Below, one piece after another: positions 34,350-48,570 of a DNA stretch of 64,000 nt; the first letter of the stretch is position 1; every line of letters starts with the position of its first letter. The notes under the pieces were generated by a model. It ran no database searches and was not told the origin of the DNA. It saw only the letters and a list, made by a program, of their open reading frames with translations. Source of the stretch: Laburnicola sp. R22_1 (Eukaryota; Ascomycota; Dothideomycetes; Pleosporales; Didymosphaeriaceae). Location of the stretch: the NCBI GenBank assembly GCA_014281115.1, contig JACONQ010000002.1, forward strand, positions 4,650,001 through 4,714,000, given 5' to 3'. Both the position numbers and the translations under genes were made by a program.

Positions 34350-36750
34350 GTAGGTTTAGAGTTAACTTAGTTGGGTGTAAGAATTATCTAAGTCTAGTGC
34401 TATAAACAGTTATTATAAATGTATTATAGGAGGTCCCTGGGCCGACGCATAAGTAAATTAGGCTTACTACCCTACTTACCAGGGCGATAAGTAATCTTAA
34501 AGTTAAACTTAGATAAAAACTCCGCCTAATAGACTTAATAATAATTTAGCTACTTAGTGCTTATAAACTATTCTAGAGCTCTATGGTCTAAGATCACATT
34601 AATAAGTAATCTGTCTAACAGCTCTGGCCGCTATTCTTTAAAAGCCTTAATAATAGCGGGTAGTTCCTTATTATAAATAGTATAATTACACTTAACTAGG
34701 ATTATCTTCATGGATATAAACACCACTAGTTGTAAGATCCCATTACCCTATACCTATAATAGAATTGCCGCTACGACAAAATCCGAAGTGTTGCTCTTTA
34801 CCTAGGTTTCTAGGTCTAGGTTAAAATGGGCTAATATAAGTGCGATAGTAAACGCATATTTTAATTACATAAAAGCCCAAGCGGCCAGACTATCTAGGGC
34901 TAATAGAAATTTTATAGAGGCTTTCTTATGTGTTAAATTAGTAAGTGCCTATATAAGACCTAAGTAACTAATAATAAATTAGTAGTAGAAATTCGTAAAG
35001 CCTAGAAATAACTAGACGTTTTGTATATTAGTGGGCAAGTGCCAGTCTGTAATCATACTAACCTTGGCGGGATCTATTTTAATTCTATTAACTATAAGAA
35101 TTAGTCCTAGGTACTTATCCATTTTTACAGCAAACTCGTATTTATTAATATCTAGGTAGAGACCTACCTCCTTTAGTTAATAGCAGACCTTATAGACGTA
35201 TTCCTTGTGCTCTACTAACGTCTGGCTAAAAACAAGGACATTGTTAATGTATACTAAGTAAAAGTTATTGAGATATTCTTATAGGGTCTTATTAATATAG
35301 GACTAAAATATAGCTAGAGTATTGCATAGTCTAAAGGGCATAACTAGATATTTAAAGAGTCTATATTATATTGCGAAAGCAGTCTTATACTTATTACCCT
35401 TCTTAACGCGTACCTTATAGAAGGCGGCAATAATATTAAGAATACTAAACTATTAGACGCTAGACAGCTTAGCTAGCGTTTTATATATATTAGGTGGCGA
35501 GTTCTTGTTCTTAATAGTGACTGAGTTTAGCTAATAGTAGTCTACACAGATCTGGAGTCCGCTATTTAGTTTCTTAATAACTAGTACTAGAGCGGCGAAG
35601 TTAAACGTACTATGTTAGATCTTACCTATACTAAGTTTCTTATTAATATATGCCTTAATAGTAAGAGCCTCCTTCTTACTTATACTATAAAGTCGCGCAG
35701 TAGGGTGCCTTGTGCCTAGTTTTAGGTTAATTTTATAGTCTACCCCAGACTAGTGAGGTGGCAATTAGTCTTCTGGAACTATAAATGCCTGCCACTTATT
35801 CCGAATCTAGCTGGGTAGAATCTTTAGTATCTCTGCCTTAGTCTTATTTAGTTAATTTATCTTTTAGTAGAACTTATTAAAGTTCTTTTACGTTAGTGTA
35901 GCGAGGTCCACGCGAAATAATTGCGGAAACATTGCTTTAACATTAGTAGTATTATTAGGTTCTTTGGAGTCTAAGCTATTCTTAGTCTGTTCTAACTTCT
36001 TAAAGTATTTTAGATATAACTAAATGGCACTGCAGTTACGTTGTGACGCTATTAGCGATGCGGCATACCTAGAGATAACTTTAATATCTATTCTAGCGTA
36101 TGTAGGATTAGGTACCTTTAGTTTTAGGAGTTGTTATTAATAGCCCTTGCTAGAGATAATAATAAGAAGGCTCTTTATATAATAGTTACCTATGTAGAAG
36201 GGCTTGTTAAAAGTTATAGTCTTCTTTTTCTAGTTAATATTTAGGTTATAAGCGCTTAACTATAATATGCCAAAGATAATATTAAATCTAGTCATGTCTA
36301 TAATGTATACGAGCTCCTTACTAAAATGGTTCCCATAGTAAATAGGCAGTAGAGCTGCTTTTGTAAGCACCTACTTTATGACTCTATCTTCTAGTTATAG
36401 GTAAACTGGATATTTAAGCATTATTGTCCATAGTCTATGTCTTAAGATATACGTGCGACTTACATAGGTATTAGTTATCCTAGAGTTAGTAAGTCTATTA
36501 ATAGTGACCTTTGCGCCGCTAGCTACTTGTAGTTAATATTTAAACACAAACTAAGCACTATAGACTAATAGCTAACTCTTATTAATTAAATTAGTGCGGA
36601 GCTTGACTACTTATTGGGGCTGGAAGGACTAACGCGTTAGTTAAAGCTCTAGCTCCCTAATCTTACGTATAAGTTTTAGTAATAACTCTTAAGGCCTCTG
36701 CTAATAACTTTTAGTAGGGACATCTAGTTTTCTAACAGGTTAATTCTAGT
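34350..36750 (-). pseudogene. outer gypsy pol 5' part (protease, RT, RNase H)
   Basis: Minus-strand reading: RNase H at about 34.8-34.55 kb (SNTSDFVVAAILL, then NYTIYNKELPAIIKAF), RT active-site box NFYLVYINNVLVFSQTL at about 35.27-35.22 kb (YxDD reads YINN), followed by EHKEYVYKV. Protease should lie around 36.2-36.5 kb but is not clearly legible. Stops and Asp-to-Asn changes throughout. Confidence 0.8.
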
Positions 36751-36799
36751 TAAAGAAGTAGAGGCTAGCGATAAGGGTTGCATGTTAACTACAGCAAGA

Positions 36800-38790
36800 C
36801 CCGCGTTAATAAGAGCCTTAATCCTGTTCGCTAGCTATTATAGCTTGCTCTTGCATAAGGCGTTGTTATTTCTATAATAGTGACCCTTTTTACTGCACTT
36901 AATATAGCGCCCTTTATCTATAAGTAACTTTACCTAGACGTTAGTGTAGCCTAAGATGTTGCTACTTATATTATTTCTACCACAACTGTCTCCCCTAGCA
37001 CAACTGCCTTAGTTGCTACTATTATTATTAGTTTACTGCTGGATAGAATCCTATAGCTTTAAGATTATAGCTTAATAATATATCTTCTTAATAAATGTGG
37101 CCTATAAATTACTATTTAACTATTGTTTATTAGCTTCTAAGTGGGATGGCTTTAAGAGTTAAATGGCTGTAATAATCTTCTACTAGTCTGGCATATTAAT
37201 AGGAGTAGTTGTAATTTTAAATTAGGACAACTACCTTTTAAAACTCTCCCTATCTCTAATCTTTAGTTAATTGCTCTACACAGCGGTATAAGCTTCGCCC
37301 ATAGGGTCTATAGCTATATAGCTACGGTTTAATATCTTAAATATATTCTTAGTAGACTAGAAAGCTTCTGGTTTATTAAATTCCATTCGATGTTCTAATT
37401 GCTAGTAAGCAATGTCTAGATTATAATTAAAGATAAATTCTATCTTAGCGTATTCTGTAGTAAAGACATAATTGTATGCACTTAGGTAAGACTATATAGA
37501 ACTCTTCTATAGCTTATAGTTCTTATAATTATTAGATTCTTTAAACTTATTAGGCTCGTATAAGCAATGTCCAGGTGCCTACCTAATATCTATTAAGGCT
37601 AAAATAGATTAACTGCCCAGAATAGTAGCTTAAGTATTACAGACTATATTTACTATAGCTAGGGGATATAAAGTACCTACTTACAATATAGCGTATATCT
37701 AAGCGTAGCGTTATTAAATATCCTTAAGATCTTTAGATGTCAAATCTTGCTAAACGTGCGAAGGGACATCTAGTAGTACTAATATTATTACCTTAAGTTA
37801 TTCCTCTAACTCTACAATCTTCTATTCTTAAACCTTACTGTAGGCGTAATACAGCTCCTTTAACTCTTTTAGTTAATTTACATAAGTAAGAGCCTTCTAA
37901 ATCTAAGTCTTACGCTAGTCTAAGCGGCGTTATTTAACTTATAGATTATACTCTATTTCTAGTAAGGACAGTCGCGTAGTCTTCACAAGATTAGAAATGT
38001 GCACAATCTGCCCCATAAGCTCCTCCTCTCGCTACAGTCCCTAATAGACCTCTTCTTTAAGTTTCGCAACACTGTTTGTATATCTAATAAAATAACTAAA
38101 TAACGTAGTAGGCTATTTATAAATAGAAGTGGCCTTCTATAGTAAGTCGCTATTGCAAATATCTACTACCATTTCCTATTCTAGTTTAGCACTCTTAGCG
38201 AGCGCATAAAGGACTTTAAAATATAGTAAGAGTGTATTAGTGTCGTTAATATATATAAGTTAAAGATGAGTGTTCTTTATAGGTTGTTTAACAACTTTAA
38301 AGATAGACTTTCTACTTAAGCCACAATGCCACCCTCGTAATAAACTATCCACTAACAATTTAGGATAACTTATCCCATCTATAGACTTTATAGGGATCTC
38401 TATTAGCTAACTATTCACTATTACGCGCTTTCCTTCTACGCTATTAAGCATATCTAAATCCTCTTTATCTAAGTTGTCTATAATGCGGAGCGCGGCGAGG
38501 ATCTGTAGGGCAGTCCTAAAAGTTAAATACTAAGTTACTAAATCCGCATTAGGCAAGATAGCTATTTCGCTTATACGCTACCTGCTAGGGATGCCACAGT
38601 TCACTATCTTGTTAGTAGTAATACTAGTAGTGTTGTAGGGCTTAACTAAAGGTTTGGGATTATTAAGCCTAGCTATATATTATCTTAGGTGCAGTCTCTC
38701 TTATTATAAAAGCACAATATACGTTATCGCAAGTTATAGGTTAGTTAAAAAGCCTGTTATAACTTACGCTTTATCGTAAGCGTGCTTTTA
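36800..38790 (-). pseudogene. outer gypsy gag
   Basis: A mutated zinc-knuckle-like block (RRYIKCSKKGHYYRN, near 36.88 kb on the minus strand) marks the gag C-terminus. Upstream sequence to 38.79 kb is helical and charged in places but too mutated for domain calls. Assigned by position between the 5' LTR and pol. Confidence 0.6.
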
Positions 38791-38794
38791 AGAG

Positions 38795-38803
38795 ACCTAG
38801 TAT
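38795..38803 (-). other. candidate primer binding site of outer gypsy
   Basis: Two bases inside the 5' LTR edge; on the plus strand ACCTAGTAT, the inverse complement of ATACTAGGT inside the LTR (38860-38868). Nine bases only, but the same arrangement and a similar core (CTAGG) to the inner gypsy. Confidence 0.4.
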
Positions 38804-38805
38804 AA

Positions 38806-39024
38806 TATAAGAGAGCAATTAGGCTTAATTATTAAATAGATTAAATTGCTATAATAAAGATACTAGGTACTGTATACCACCTATATAGCAGCAGCCCTAA
38901 GAGCGCGCTAGTACTATCTAATTAGGACTAGCGTGCGGGACCGAATTAATATTAGTCTGGTTAGGTTGAATTAACGTCAGGCCGACCGAAGGTCCAATGG
39001 GCTGATGGGCAGCAATCCCTAACA
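38806..39024 (-). repeat. 5' LTR of outer gypsy
   Basis: 219 bp, similar to 25190-25408. On the minus strand begins TGTTAGGG; followed on the plus strand by the ACTAC duplication. Confidence 0.92.
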
Positions 39025-39029
39025 ACTAC

Positions 39030-40092
39030 TACTACTATCTTTTAAATCTAGCTCTTTATCTATTATATCTAGTAACGCAATAATATTCTAGTAGTCTAAC
39101 TATACTACTTCTTTTATATAGGGTAGTATAGCTATAGTAGAGTTCTAAGAGTATAGAGAGAACTAGCTAGGCAAAGTTAATAATAATTTCTAGAGATTTA
39201 GTAATCTTATATAGTAAGTAGGGTTGTTAAAGGGGCCTCTTAATCTTAATATCTTTAATAACACCTAGCCCTAGCTATTTAGGTCCTATTAGCTAGTTTT
39301 ATAACTCTAGATTCTAGAGTGCAAAACACTTCTTTAGTACCTAAATAGAGAGTTATATTAGGCGTTTATACTATAATAATAAAATAAAGTAGAGGCGTTA
39401 CTAAAAAAGCTTAAAGATAAGAACTAGCAAAGCAAGAGCATGGAGTGGCTACTAGATAATAAGTAGTAGTTTCTTAAAAACTATAAGAGTTTAAAAGCGC
39501 AGCTATAGCACAAGAAGCTTATAGACGCAATAGTAATTATTTAAAGTCCTATTAAGGTAGGGGACTATAACTAAGTAATAAGAGTAAGGGTAAGTGGCGA
39601 CGGCAGGAGCATAGGAGAGATAGATAGTGGCGAGGTCCTAGAAGGGGCAGAATACAGCTTACTAGTTGTAAGGGAAGATCTATTATAGAAGAGAGTTAAT
39701 AAAATAGTTAGGTTAGTTACTATTATAATTATAATTATTATTATTATTATAGCAAAAATGTTGTTAAAGAAATTATTAATTACGTAATATGGTGGTTAGT
39801 TAAATAGCTAGCTAAAAGTATAATATATTTATAAGTTTTATTGTATTTATAAATATATTGGCTATATAATATACGTAAGTATTAAAATAAGTATAGTATT
39901 TTTAAGTAAACTATATAGCTTAATTTTATTAAAATCTATAAATTACCTATAATTTATATATGCACTCTTTAATTTCTTATACCTAAAAATAAATAGGTTC
40001 GCTAATAATAATATAAATATATAGAGCTACATAAATAAAGTTAATAGTAGACGTAATTATAATTCTAAGTTTATTATATATAAAGTATACTA
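39030..40092. other. AT-rich repeat remnants
   Basis: No recognisable gene. 39390-39700 is less AT-rich and has a Lys/Glu-type codon pattern on the plus strand broken by stops, perhaps a transposase tail. Confidence 0.4.
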
Positions 40093-41017
<925 letters not shown>

Positions 41018-41039
41018 ATATAGCTTTCTATATCTAAGT

Positions 41040-41640
41040 AGTAGCTATATTTTCCTCTAAGTATATATATATATATATATTTATTTCTAAACTACTATAA
41101 CTTACTATATTATAGTACTAGTTATATCTTCTTTGATTACGCCCTATATTAATCTTAAACTACTATAACTTACTATATTCTAATAATAGTTATAACTTCC
41201 TCTAAATATATATCCGTTTAATTTTGAATTACTATAACTTACTATATTATAGTACTAGTTATAAGTCTTTCTACTATACTCTATATTAATTCTAAATTGC
41301 TATAATCTACTATATTCTAGTAATAGTTATAATTTCCTCTAAATACGCGTGCGTTTAATTTTAAAATGCAATAACTTACTATATTATAATACTAATTATA
41401 GCTTCTTTTACTATATTTTATATTAATCCTAAATTACAATAGCTTACTATATTCTAATATTAGTTATAATTTTATCTAAATACGCGTGCGTTTAATTTTG
41501 AATTATTATAACTTACTATATTATAGTACTAGTTATAATTTCTTTTACTATACCTTATATTAATTTTAGATTACTATAACTTACTATATTCTAGTAATGG
41601 TTATACTTTACTTTAACTATGCATATTATTAAATTTGTTT
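41040..41640. repeat. 137-bp satellite-like tandem repeat
   Basis: ATAACTTACTATATTATA recurs at a 137-bp period (about 41097, 41234, 41371, 41508). Each unit has two related halves; the second half reads ACTATATTCTA. About four and a half units. Confidence 0.8.
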
Positions 41641-43466
41641 AGTTAACTATTATAGTTATTTTTTTATATTAAGCAGCCTCTATTAGCCTTTCTATTAGTC
41701 ATATTCTATCTTAATATTTTATAATATATTAGCATCTAGGTTAATACCTCTACTAAAATCCTTACCTTTACTTATATCTATTATATTATTTAAAATAACT
41801 ATACTTACTTTTTTAAAAACTACTTACATTCTATTACTCTTATATTAACCTAGCAATACTTATTATAAAGTAACTATGCGTTTATAACTAACTTTTTCTA
41901 CTCTAGCTAGACTAGTTATTAAATAAACTATTTAAACTTTTTAATTTTAGGCACTACTACTTTTATAATAATATAGTTTGCAATTATAAAATTAACACCC
42001 TTTATATACAAGATATTATTTATTATAATAACTTTTAATAAGCTATTAATATTATAAAATGCATTAATAATTATTCTTTACTTAAGAAAGTTTATTCTAT
42101 TATACATAAGGGTAACATACGTCTTATCCTTAATAATTTAGTTAATATTTTAAAACTTCTTAGTAGGGTTTACTAGACTGTTAAAAGCTTTTATATACTT
42201 TATAACTATTAGTATAATAAAGTATTATAATTTATAATATATATAAATAGTGTAAAGTAATATAATAATTTGTATTTTTATTTTAATAAAAATCTTATTA
42301 TATTTTAGGTTTTTATTATTGTTAAGTTTACAACGCACACTCTTTCTTAATATTTTAATTTTATAAAGATATTATTATACGTATATTTACTTTAAATTAC
42401 CCTAAATAGTCTTACTAAAATTGGTAAATAGAAGCAATATTTAAAACTTACTATATATATTATATAGTTAGTTAGAATATATATATATATACTATACTTA
42501 TTATAGAACTTAATAAGTAATAGTACTATACCTATAATATACAAGTTATATTACAACTTTAATATACTAATATTAATTATTCTGCCTTTTCCTTTATTTT
42601 ATATACTTTTTTATTATATATTTTCTATATAGTATTTTATATTATATCTCTACTAATCTAGCTAGACTTAATTAGAATATTATTATACATAAGCTTTATA
42701 TCTACTATCTTTAGTAAAGGCTTTTTATTTAGCCTTAATATATACTTATCTTATTTAATTAATAGTATCTATATTATATTTACTATTTTTTTGTAAATAA
42801 AGCTGCATCCTGCAACTATACTATAGTAAAAGAAAATCTAGCTATTATCGCTTTGTTCAATATACTAGCTCTATAAGATACTATATAAATACACGTAACT
42901 AAGTTAATAACGCGTGCATCTTTAGCTCCCTATCTTCTAGTATAAGCTAGAGAGAGTTATCTATAGTTTAAACTATAGTAACTCTAAATAGCTCTATATT
43001 ATCTAAAAACTTTAAATAGACTATAAGTTCCTAGCCGCGTATAAAAGGACCTTTTCTAGTTATTTAGCTCTGTCTACTTACTATAATAATTAACTAACTT
43101 GAGTAAAACTAAACTATAAAGTAATTAAGATAATACGCCCCTACTATAAAGTAGATTTTAATATCTTCTATGCTATATTTAAGCTCCTAAACTATACTAC
43201 CCTAGAGATAGTTACGCTGTTCGCTAGAAAGCTAAGGCTAAAAAAGATAATAGGCAATAACTAACTAGTAATATTACTTATCTTAGACTACTACTATATA
43301 AAAGAATATAGTTTATAAGCCATTATTAAGCTACGCAATATATTAATAGTGCTTATAAAAACTAGTAATATAGTAACCCAAGCAAATATAAATTATATTA
43401 ATTAATAAGTAAAGTACCTTAGGGTATTACTAAAGATAATAGATAATAACAAGTTCTTTAAGACAT
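41641..43466. other. AT-rich stretch, nothing recognised
   Basis: Strong RIP-like composition, no legible gene. 42960-43420 is slightly less AT-rich but shows no domain in any frame. Confidence 0.5.
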
Positions 43467-43599
43467 TATGTGGCAGTAAATTAACTACCTAGGGATAGCA
43501 CGATAAAGGCTTTTATCTTAAATAATATGACAAAAAAGAAGAGCCCCCTGCTTAGTAATCAAAAAGAGCGTGAAAAAGATGATGACAAAAAAAGAAGGC

Positions 43600-44556
43600 A
43601 TTATAAGTGTTAAAATATAAAGCTAAAGTAATTTTACTTTATTAAGCTTTTATTTTATAGTAATACTTATTATCTATTATATAGTTTATACTATAGATTA
43701 TATAGTAGTGTAATAAGTAATTACTTATCTTTTAGCGTATTGTCTAGTTTAAGATTAGACGAAAACGGACAGTCTAGAAAGTCTAGACTTTAGGATTTTC
43801 TTTATCTTATTAACCACGTGTTATTACGTAATTTTAGATAAAGAACTATTAGTTTTCTAAAGTAGAACTTAATAACTTTCTAGCACGTATATAGTTACGT
43901 AAATTTATCTATATAAATAAGCCAAAATCCCGAGTTAGAAAAATTAATCTAAGTTAGTTATCTTACTATCTATCCTACTAAGAATACTATCTACCTTATT
44001 ATATAAGTATTTATACTTATTATATTACTACCTATCTATCTTCTACTATATTACGTAATCTATTTCGATATATAATATATTTATTTAATTTATTTCGCAT
44101 ATATATATTACTTAAAAATACGCATTTTCCTATCTATTATTTATATAGAAAGAGAAGAGATATAATATATACTTATTTAGAGAACAGTCTTTTTATTTTT
44201 GTATTAATAAATACTGCCTAGTATTATCTACCCTATTACCCTAGCCCTATTCTATGCAATAATTGCACCTAGCACTATAGCTTTACTATATATAAAAACT
44301 ATATAATTTTGCTTAAAAACTTATTAGTATATAGTACTTAGTAAAGGGCCTAGGCCTAGTCATACTATTATAGTAGTAGGTGTATAAAGTGTCCCTAAGG
44401 CAACTGCCTAACTAGACTAATAGCGTATAGAAATATTTTTGCGCTAAATAATCTTAGTAGCCTATAGATATAGGTTTATACTAGCTAGAAGAATAATATT
44501 AATATTATATAAAGGTATATATATAATATTAAGTTTCTAAATTTATTTTAAAGTTA
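43600..44556. other. AT-rich interior with a possible promoter-like segment
   Basis: 43740-43950 is less AT-rich and has TGTCTAG, GTCTAGAAAGTCTAGAC and a TATATAAATAAGCC box, suggestive of an LTR promoter. I could not find a matching end or duplication. Confidence 0.3.
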
Positions 44557-46770
44557 ACATATTCTATTAGTAGCCCGGATAGATTAGTCCGCCGGATAGT
44601 TTTTCTTGGCAACTTCGAGGTCCCTTATAACTTATTATAGAACACTATTAATGTTACTTTATAGTGACTTATAATAACCTACTATAACTTATAATATACT
44701 AAGTTACTATTTAATCTACTTTTTATATTATGCAGCCTCTTTGTGCGGCTACTGCAGCCGCGTAAAGCTAAGAAGTCTTTCTTAGTAGTACGAACTTATA
44801 ATAAGACTCCCTATAATATACAATATATTATCTACTATACTATATATAGGTAATATATAGTATACTCATTGTAATTTATAGTAAAGTATACTATATCTTA
44901 AGTAGTACTTTATCTAATTTATAGTTACTAAGTACATACTATTGCAAGATAAAGTTAACTCGTTATTTTTGGCCTTATAGTAACCTATAATAAAATCACT
45001 CTAATTTACTATTAACACTATCCAAAAATAAGCCGCTAAGGGTAATATCTAACTTCTTCTCTATTTCTTTATCTATCTAATAGGTTCTTGCGTTGTGTCT
45101 AGGCTCTTTGCACCTCCTACAGCGGTATTGTGTTAAGGGACCTGCCTCTTTCTCACTACTACCTTGCGCCCTTTTTGATAACTTTATTCTAATAGAAGGG
45201 CTTTTTACTCTTGAATCTGCTCTCTAAGCAAAGCCTAGCGTCCCACCTTTCTAAATGCGCTTTCTTTTACGCGTTTTTCGCTTTGTTAGAACCTTAATTT
45301 GCTTCTTAAGTTCCTTAATGCGGGTCTCTTAAAGTACACTTTAGTAGAGCATAAGTTTAGCACCTTTTATAAGCTGTGAGTAGCTTAATTTAGTATTAGA
45401 TGGAGACTAAATAAAAGAGTTGCGTGCGAGCTTTGACTAGGATCTAAACTTAAGGATATTACTTAGGGTCCTGGCTTGCCATAGTATATCTAGTGGGGTA
45501 CCCTAAGGTGGAGTGTGAATACGCATATTAAGGCGATCTACCACTACTAACGCATCTAAAGAAATAAGCCTAGAGGCCTTAAAGGCTTTCTTATAGTTTT
45601 CTAGTATAAACACATTAAAAAACGCGTTACTAAAGGCTAGTAGGAAGCTCTTTTTATTAATATAAAAGACGCGTTAGCGCGCTAAGTCCTACATACGCTA
45701 GGAGTACTTTAGCTTTAGTAGTGCAAAACAGACTATATTAAGTAGCTAGAGGATATAAAATGAGTGTGCTGGTATATAGAGTGTTAGGATCTTCTGTTCT
45801 AGGTAATAATTCTTAAAATCCTAGGAGTAGTGGCTCTTATGGCTCTCTAGAATAAGTAACCTCTATAACCCTACTGTGCGCGGCCTTATATACGCGTTAA
45901 AGTGCTTTAACTATGCAACTCTAAGCTCGCTGTTAGTCTAGCTAGTCTTAGAGACTAAGAGCTTCTAATTGTGAGGGATACTAGTCTCCTTATACTACGC
46001 TAAGATGTGGACTCGTCCTTTATAGATAATAAAGGGTAGGGCAGTATACCTAGCAGCGCAAATACTCTAAATTACTATAACCTACTTATAGTTGCCTGGC
46101 TAAACAAGCGTAGATTAAGAACGTCTTTCTAAACTAGTTATAATCTTTATTAAGCTAATAACTTCTATCTAGAAGTCTGTCTTATTAAAGTTATAGATAT
46201 CTTTATTCTATATTCTATACTTGGCTTTTATGTCTTTTACTAGCTAAAACTACGTGTTTATAACCTTTAGGTCTTTCTATTATATCCTCTATTAGTCCTT
46301 TACTTAATTAAAAGCCATTCTAAGCTTAGGTACGCGCTTTATAAAGCGCTAAGCCTAGTATTGTTCTATAGGGTCTCTGTGCCACGCAGCCAGCAGTTTA
46401 TTAGCCATATCTTCCACCTTATCTAGCTAGGGTGCAAATCCTTACGAATCTAGGTTAAGGATATACTATATAAGCTTCTGCTTTTTAGTTGCAGTAAGCT
46501 TTGCCATGCCTAATTATGTATCTGCTTAGGCGATAATTCTGTTAATTTAATTACTTAGTGTAGACTTTAGAATATTATATACTGCAGTAGTGTATCGTAG
46601 GCTTAAAATTTGCTTATTCTGATAGGTGTAAAGGGCAAGCTTAATTCTGCCTTCTTGATTAGATAATAACGTATCGTGTTATTAAGACATTATAATTTAT
46701 AGTGAAGTGTTGTAGTCTTGGCAAAAACTGTCCGGCGGACTATTCTATCCGGGCTACTAATAGAATATGT
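44557..46770 (-). mobile_element. pogo/Fot1-like transposon H1
   Basis: Inverted repeats start ACATATTCTATTAGTAGCC at 44557 and match the complement of the right end. TA duplications at 44555-44556 and 46771-46772. 2214 bp. Uninterrupted reference for the copy at 53717-57706. Confidence 0.92.
44996..46690 (-). pseudogene. H1 transposase with mutated CCHC knuckle
   Basis: ATG 46690 to TGA 44996-44998 is exactly 565 codons in one frame with many TAG/TAA codons. CENP-B-like region near 46.5-46.3 kb, then a DDE_1 core: NFNKTDF, LLILESHKSH and the LLNIVCF block, where none of the three expected catalytic Asp remains. A knuckle-like motif lies at 45080-45121 (CRRCKEPRHNARTY), CX2CX4HX4C with the last Cys as Tyr and the Gly as Arg. 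Inactive. Confidence 0.88.
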
Positions 46771-46772
46771 TA

Positions 46773-48109
46773 GTATTTATATAAAAGTAAACTTATAAGA
46801 AATAGGGAAACTTATATTAATAGAGATATTCTAGAATAATATATAACTTGTATAAGAACTAGTAGAAAGGGTAATATATATTCTAGAATCTAGAAAATTA
46901 TATATAATAAGATTAAAGCTAAAAAAGCTAACTTAGTTATTAGCTAGTATAAGTACTATTATCTATAGTAAGTTAGCACTATACGTAGATAAGATAATAT
47001 ATAATAAGAGGCATAGTTTAGCACTATATAAAAATAGGAGATTAGCTTAATAAAAAAGCGAAAAGAATAGAAAAAGGGATACATAGAGAGAGATGTTTAA
47101 ACTAAAGAATAAGAGAAAAAGAATAAAAGGAGAAAAGCCTATCTTATATACCTATCCCTCCTATTTAAAGCCTTAATTCCTACTCCTTATTAGTGTTTAT
47201 CTTCTCCTTATCTAATATTATATAATTATCTAATATTGCTACCTAAATAGATAAAATAACTAGGTCTACCTATTATATAAGAAATAAACTAAGTAAAAGA
47301 ACTCTATATAAATAATATATTGTTATTATAATTTTATTATTAACTACGTAATCTTATCCCTAACTACTATTAGCTAGACTACTATTTTACTACTAATAAA
47401 CCTAATTACGCCTCTAATAAATAGTAGTAAAGTATAATAAATAGTTATTTAATAAAATCGTTTTATGAACTAAAGTAAACTAGCTAGGGTAGGAAGAGTA
47501 TAGATAGGGAAATAATAAATAAATAAAGTAAATATTAGTAAGTAGATAGTTTATGTAGAGACTAGCAGAACTACTAATAGTAACTTTAAAATAAAAAGTT
47601 ACTAGTATCTACATACTATGTAGGCAAGGGCACCTAAAAGTATTAAAGTTTTAATATTACTATATAATAGTATTATGTAGAGATTATATAATGGCTGTGT
47701 ATTACGGCCTATATATTATAGAATTTTCTTCTTTCTATTTGTACTCTCTTTAGAGATAAGCAATTAATACTAAGTTATTTTATTATATTATTTTTATTAT
47801 ATATAATTATTCTGTACACTCTCTATACTTACTAATACAGAGTATTAGATATTAATATTTGTATAGCTAGCTATAGAGTACCTATTTAATAATTTACCTA
47901 TTAATATAACTTATATTAATTATAATAATTAAAATAGTAAAGAATAAAAATAAATAACTATAGTGTAATAGTGCTAAAGCTATTTTATTTCTTTTCTAAA
48001 GTTCTAAGTAGCCTCTTTATAAAGACGTTATATATAGGAGTCTTATACTAAAACTACTAAACTTACTTAGTAGTTTAAAAATACTTTTTTATAAATACTA
48101 CCTTTTTAC
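46773..48109. other. AT-rich family E interior
   Basis: No gene. 47060-47420 is AT-rich and unplaced; 47700-48109 matches E copy 1 in reverse orientation. Confidence 0.45.
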
Positions 48110-48469
48110 TCTCTTTTTAATTACTAAGTAGGGGGCTTTACTTTTTTAAGATAAAGGCCTTTATTGTTTTACCCCTAGGTAGTTAATTTAATAATATATA
48201 TAAGAACCTACTTAATTTTAAAATTTTCTTTAACACTAGTAATAATAAAAGAAGTTTATGAAAAGATATAAAAGAAAAGCTAGTCTACTAAATACACTTA
48301 GAAATAAGGCTCTTAATATAATAAAGTACACTAAAAAGAAGTTTAAGATAGGTCTAATACTATATATAGCCTTCTATAGCACTAGGAAATATATTATAAC
48401 TAATAATAAGTCTTTTAATAGTATAGTTTCCTAAGTATAAAATATAATTTTTATAATTCCCTTTTTTAT

Positions 48470-48570
48470 GCTCTTTTTAATTACTAAGTAGGGGGCTGTG
48501 CTTTTTATTATATTATTTAAAATAGAAGTCTTTGTCGTTCTATCCCGAGGTAGATTAATTAATGCTATAT
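48470..48570 (-). repeat. family E terminal module
   Basis: Minus-orientation copy: CTCTTTTTAATTACTAAG, GGGGGC, then a CTACC-type end near 48555. Other copies are listed in the E finding. Confidence 0.75.

Larger units (their letters stand above)
25190..39024 (-). mobile_element. RIPed Ty3/gypsy retrotransposon, host of the inner gypsy
   Basis: Two 219-bp LTRs (25190-25408 and 38806-39024) flanked by the 5-bp duplication ACTAC (25185-25189, 39025-39029). Minus-strand order: gag (about 38.6-36.8 kb), protease, RT (about 35.2 kb), RNase H (about 34.7 kb), integrase (about 27.1-26.6 kb). Without the inner element and its duplication it is 7240 bp. LTR ends read TATAAG..CTAACA on the plus strand; TG may have become TA. 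Confidence 0.92.
43467..48200. mobile_element. family E element interrupted by pogo-like H1
   Basis: E terminal module in plus orientation at 43467-43585 and in minus orientation at 48110-48200. Next to the latter, 47700-48110 is the reverse complement of E copy 1 sequence at 16900-17250. H1 (44557-46770) is inserted between. That the two modules are ends of one element is inferred; they could belong to two insertions. Confidence 0.45.

Noticed and set aside
43738..44060. Second solo LTR starting TGTCTAG
   Set aside because: A TATA-like box is present but no matching 3' end or duplication could be found.
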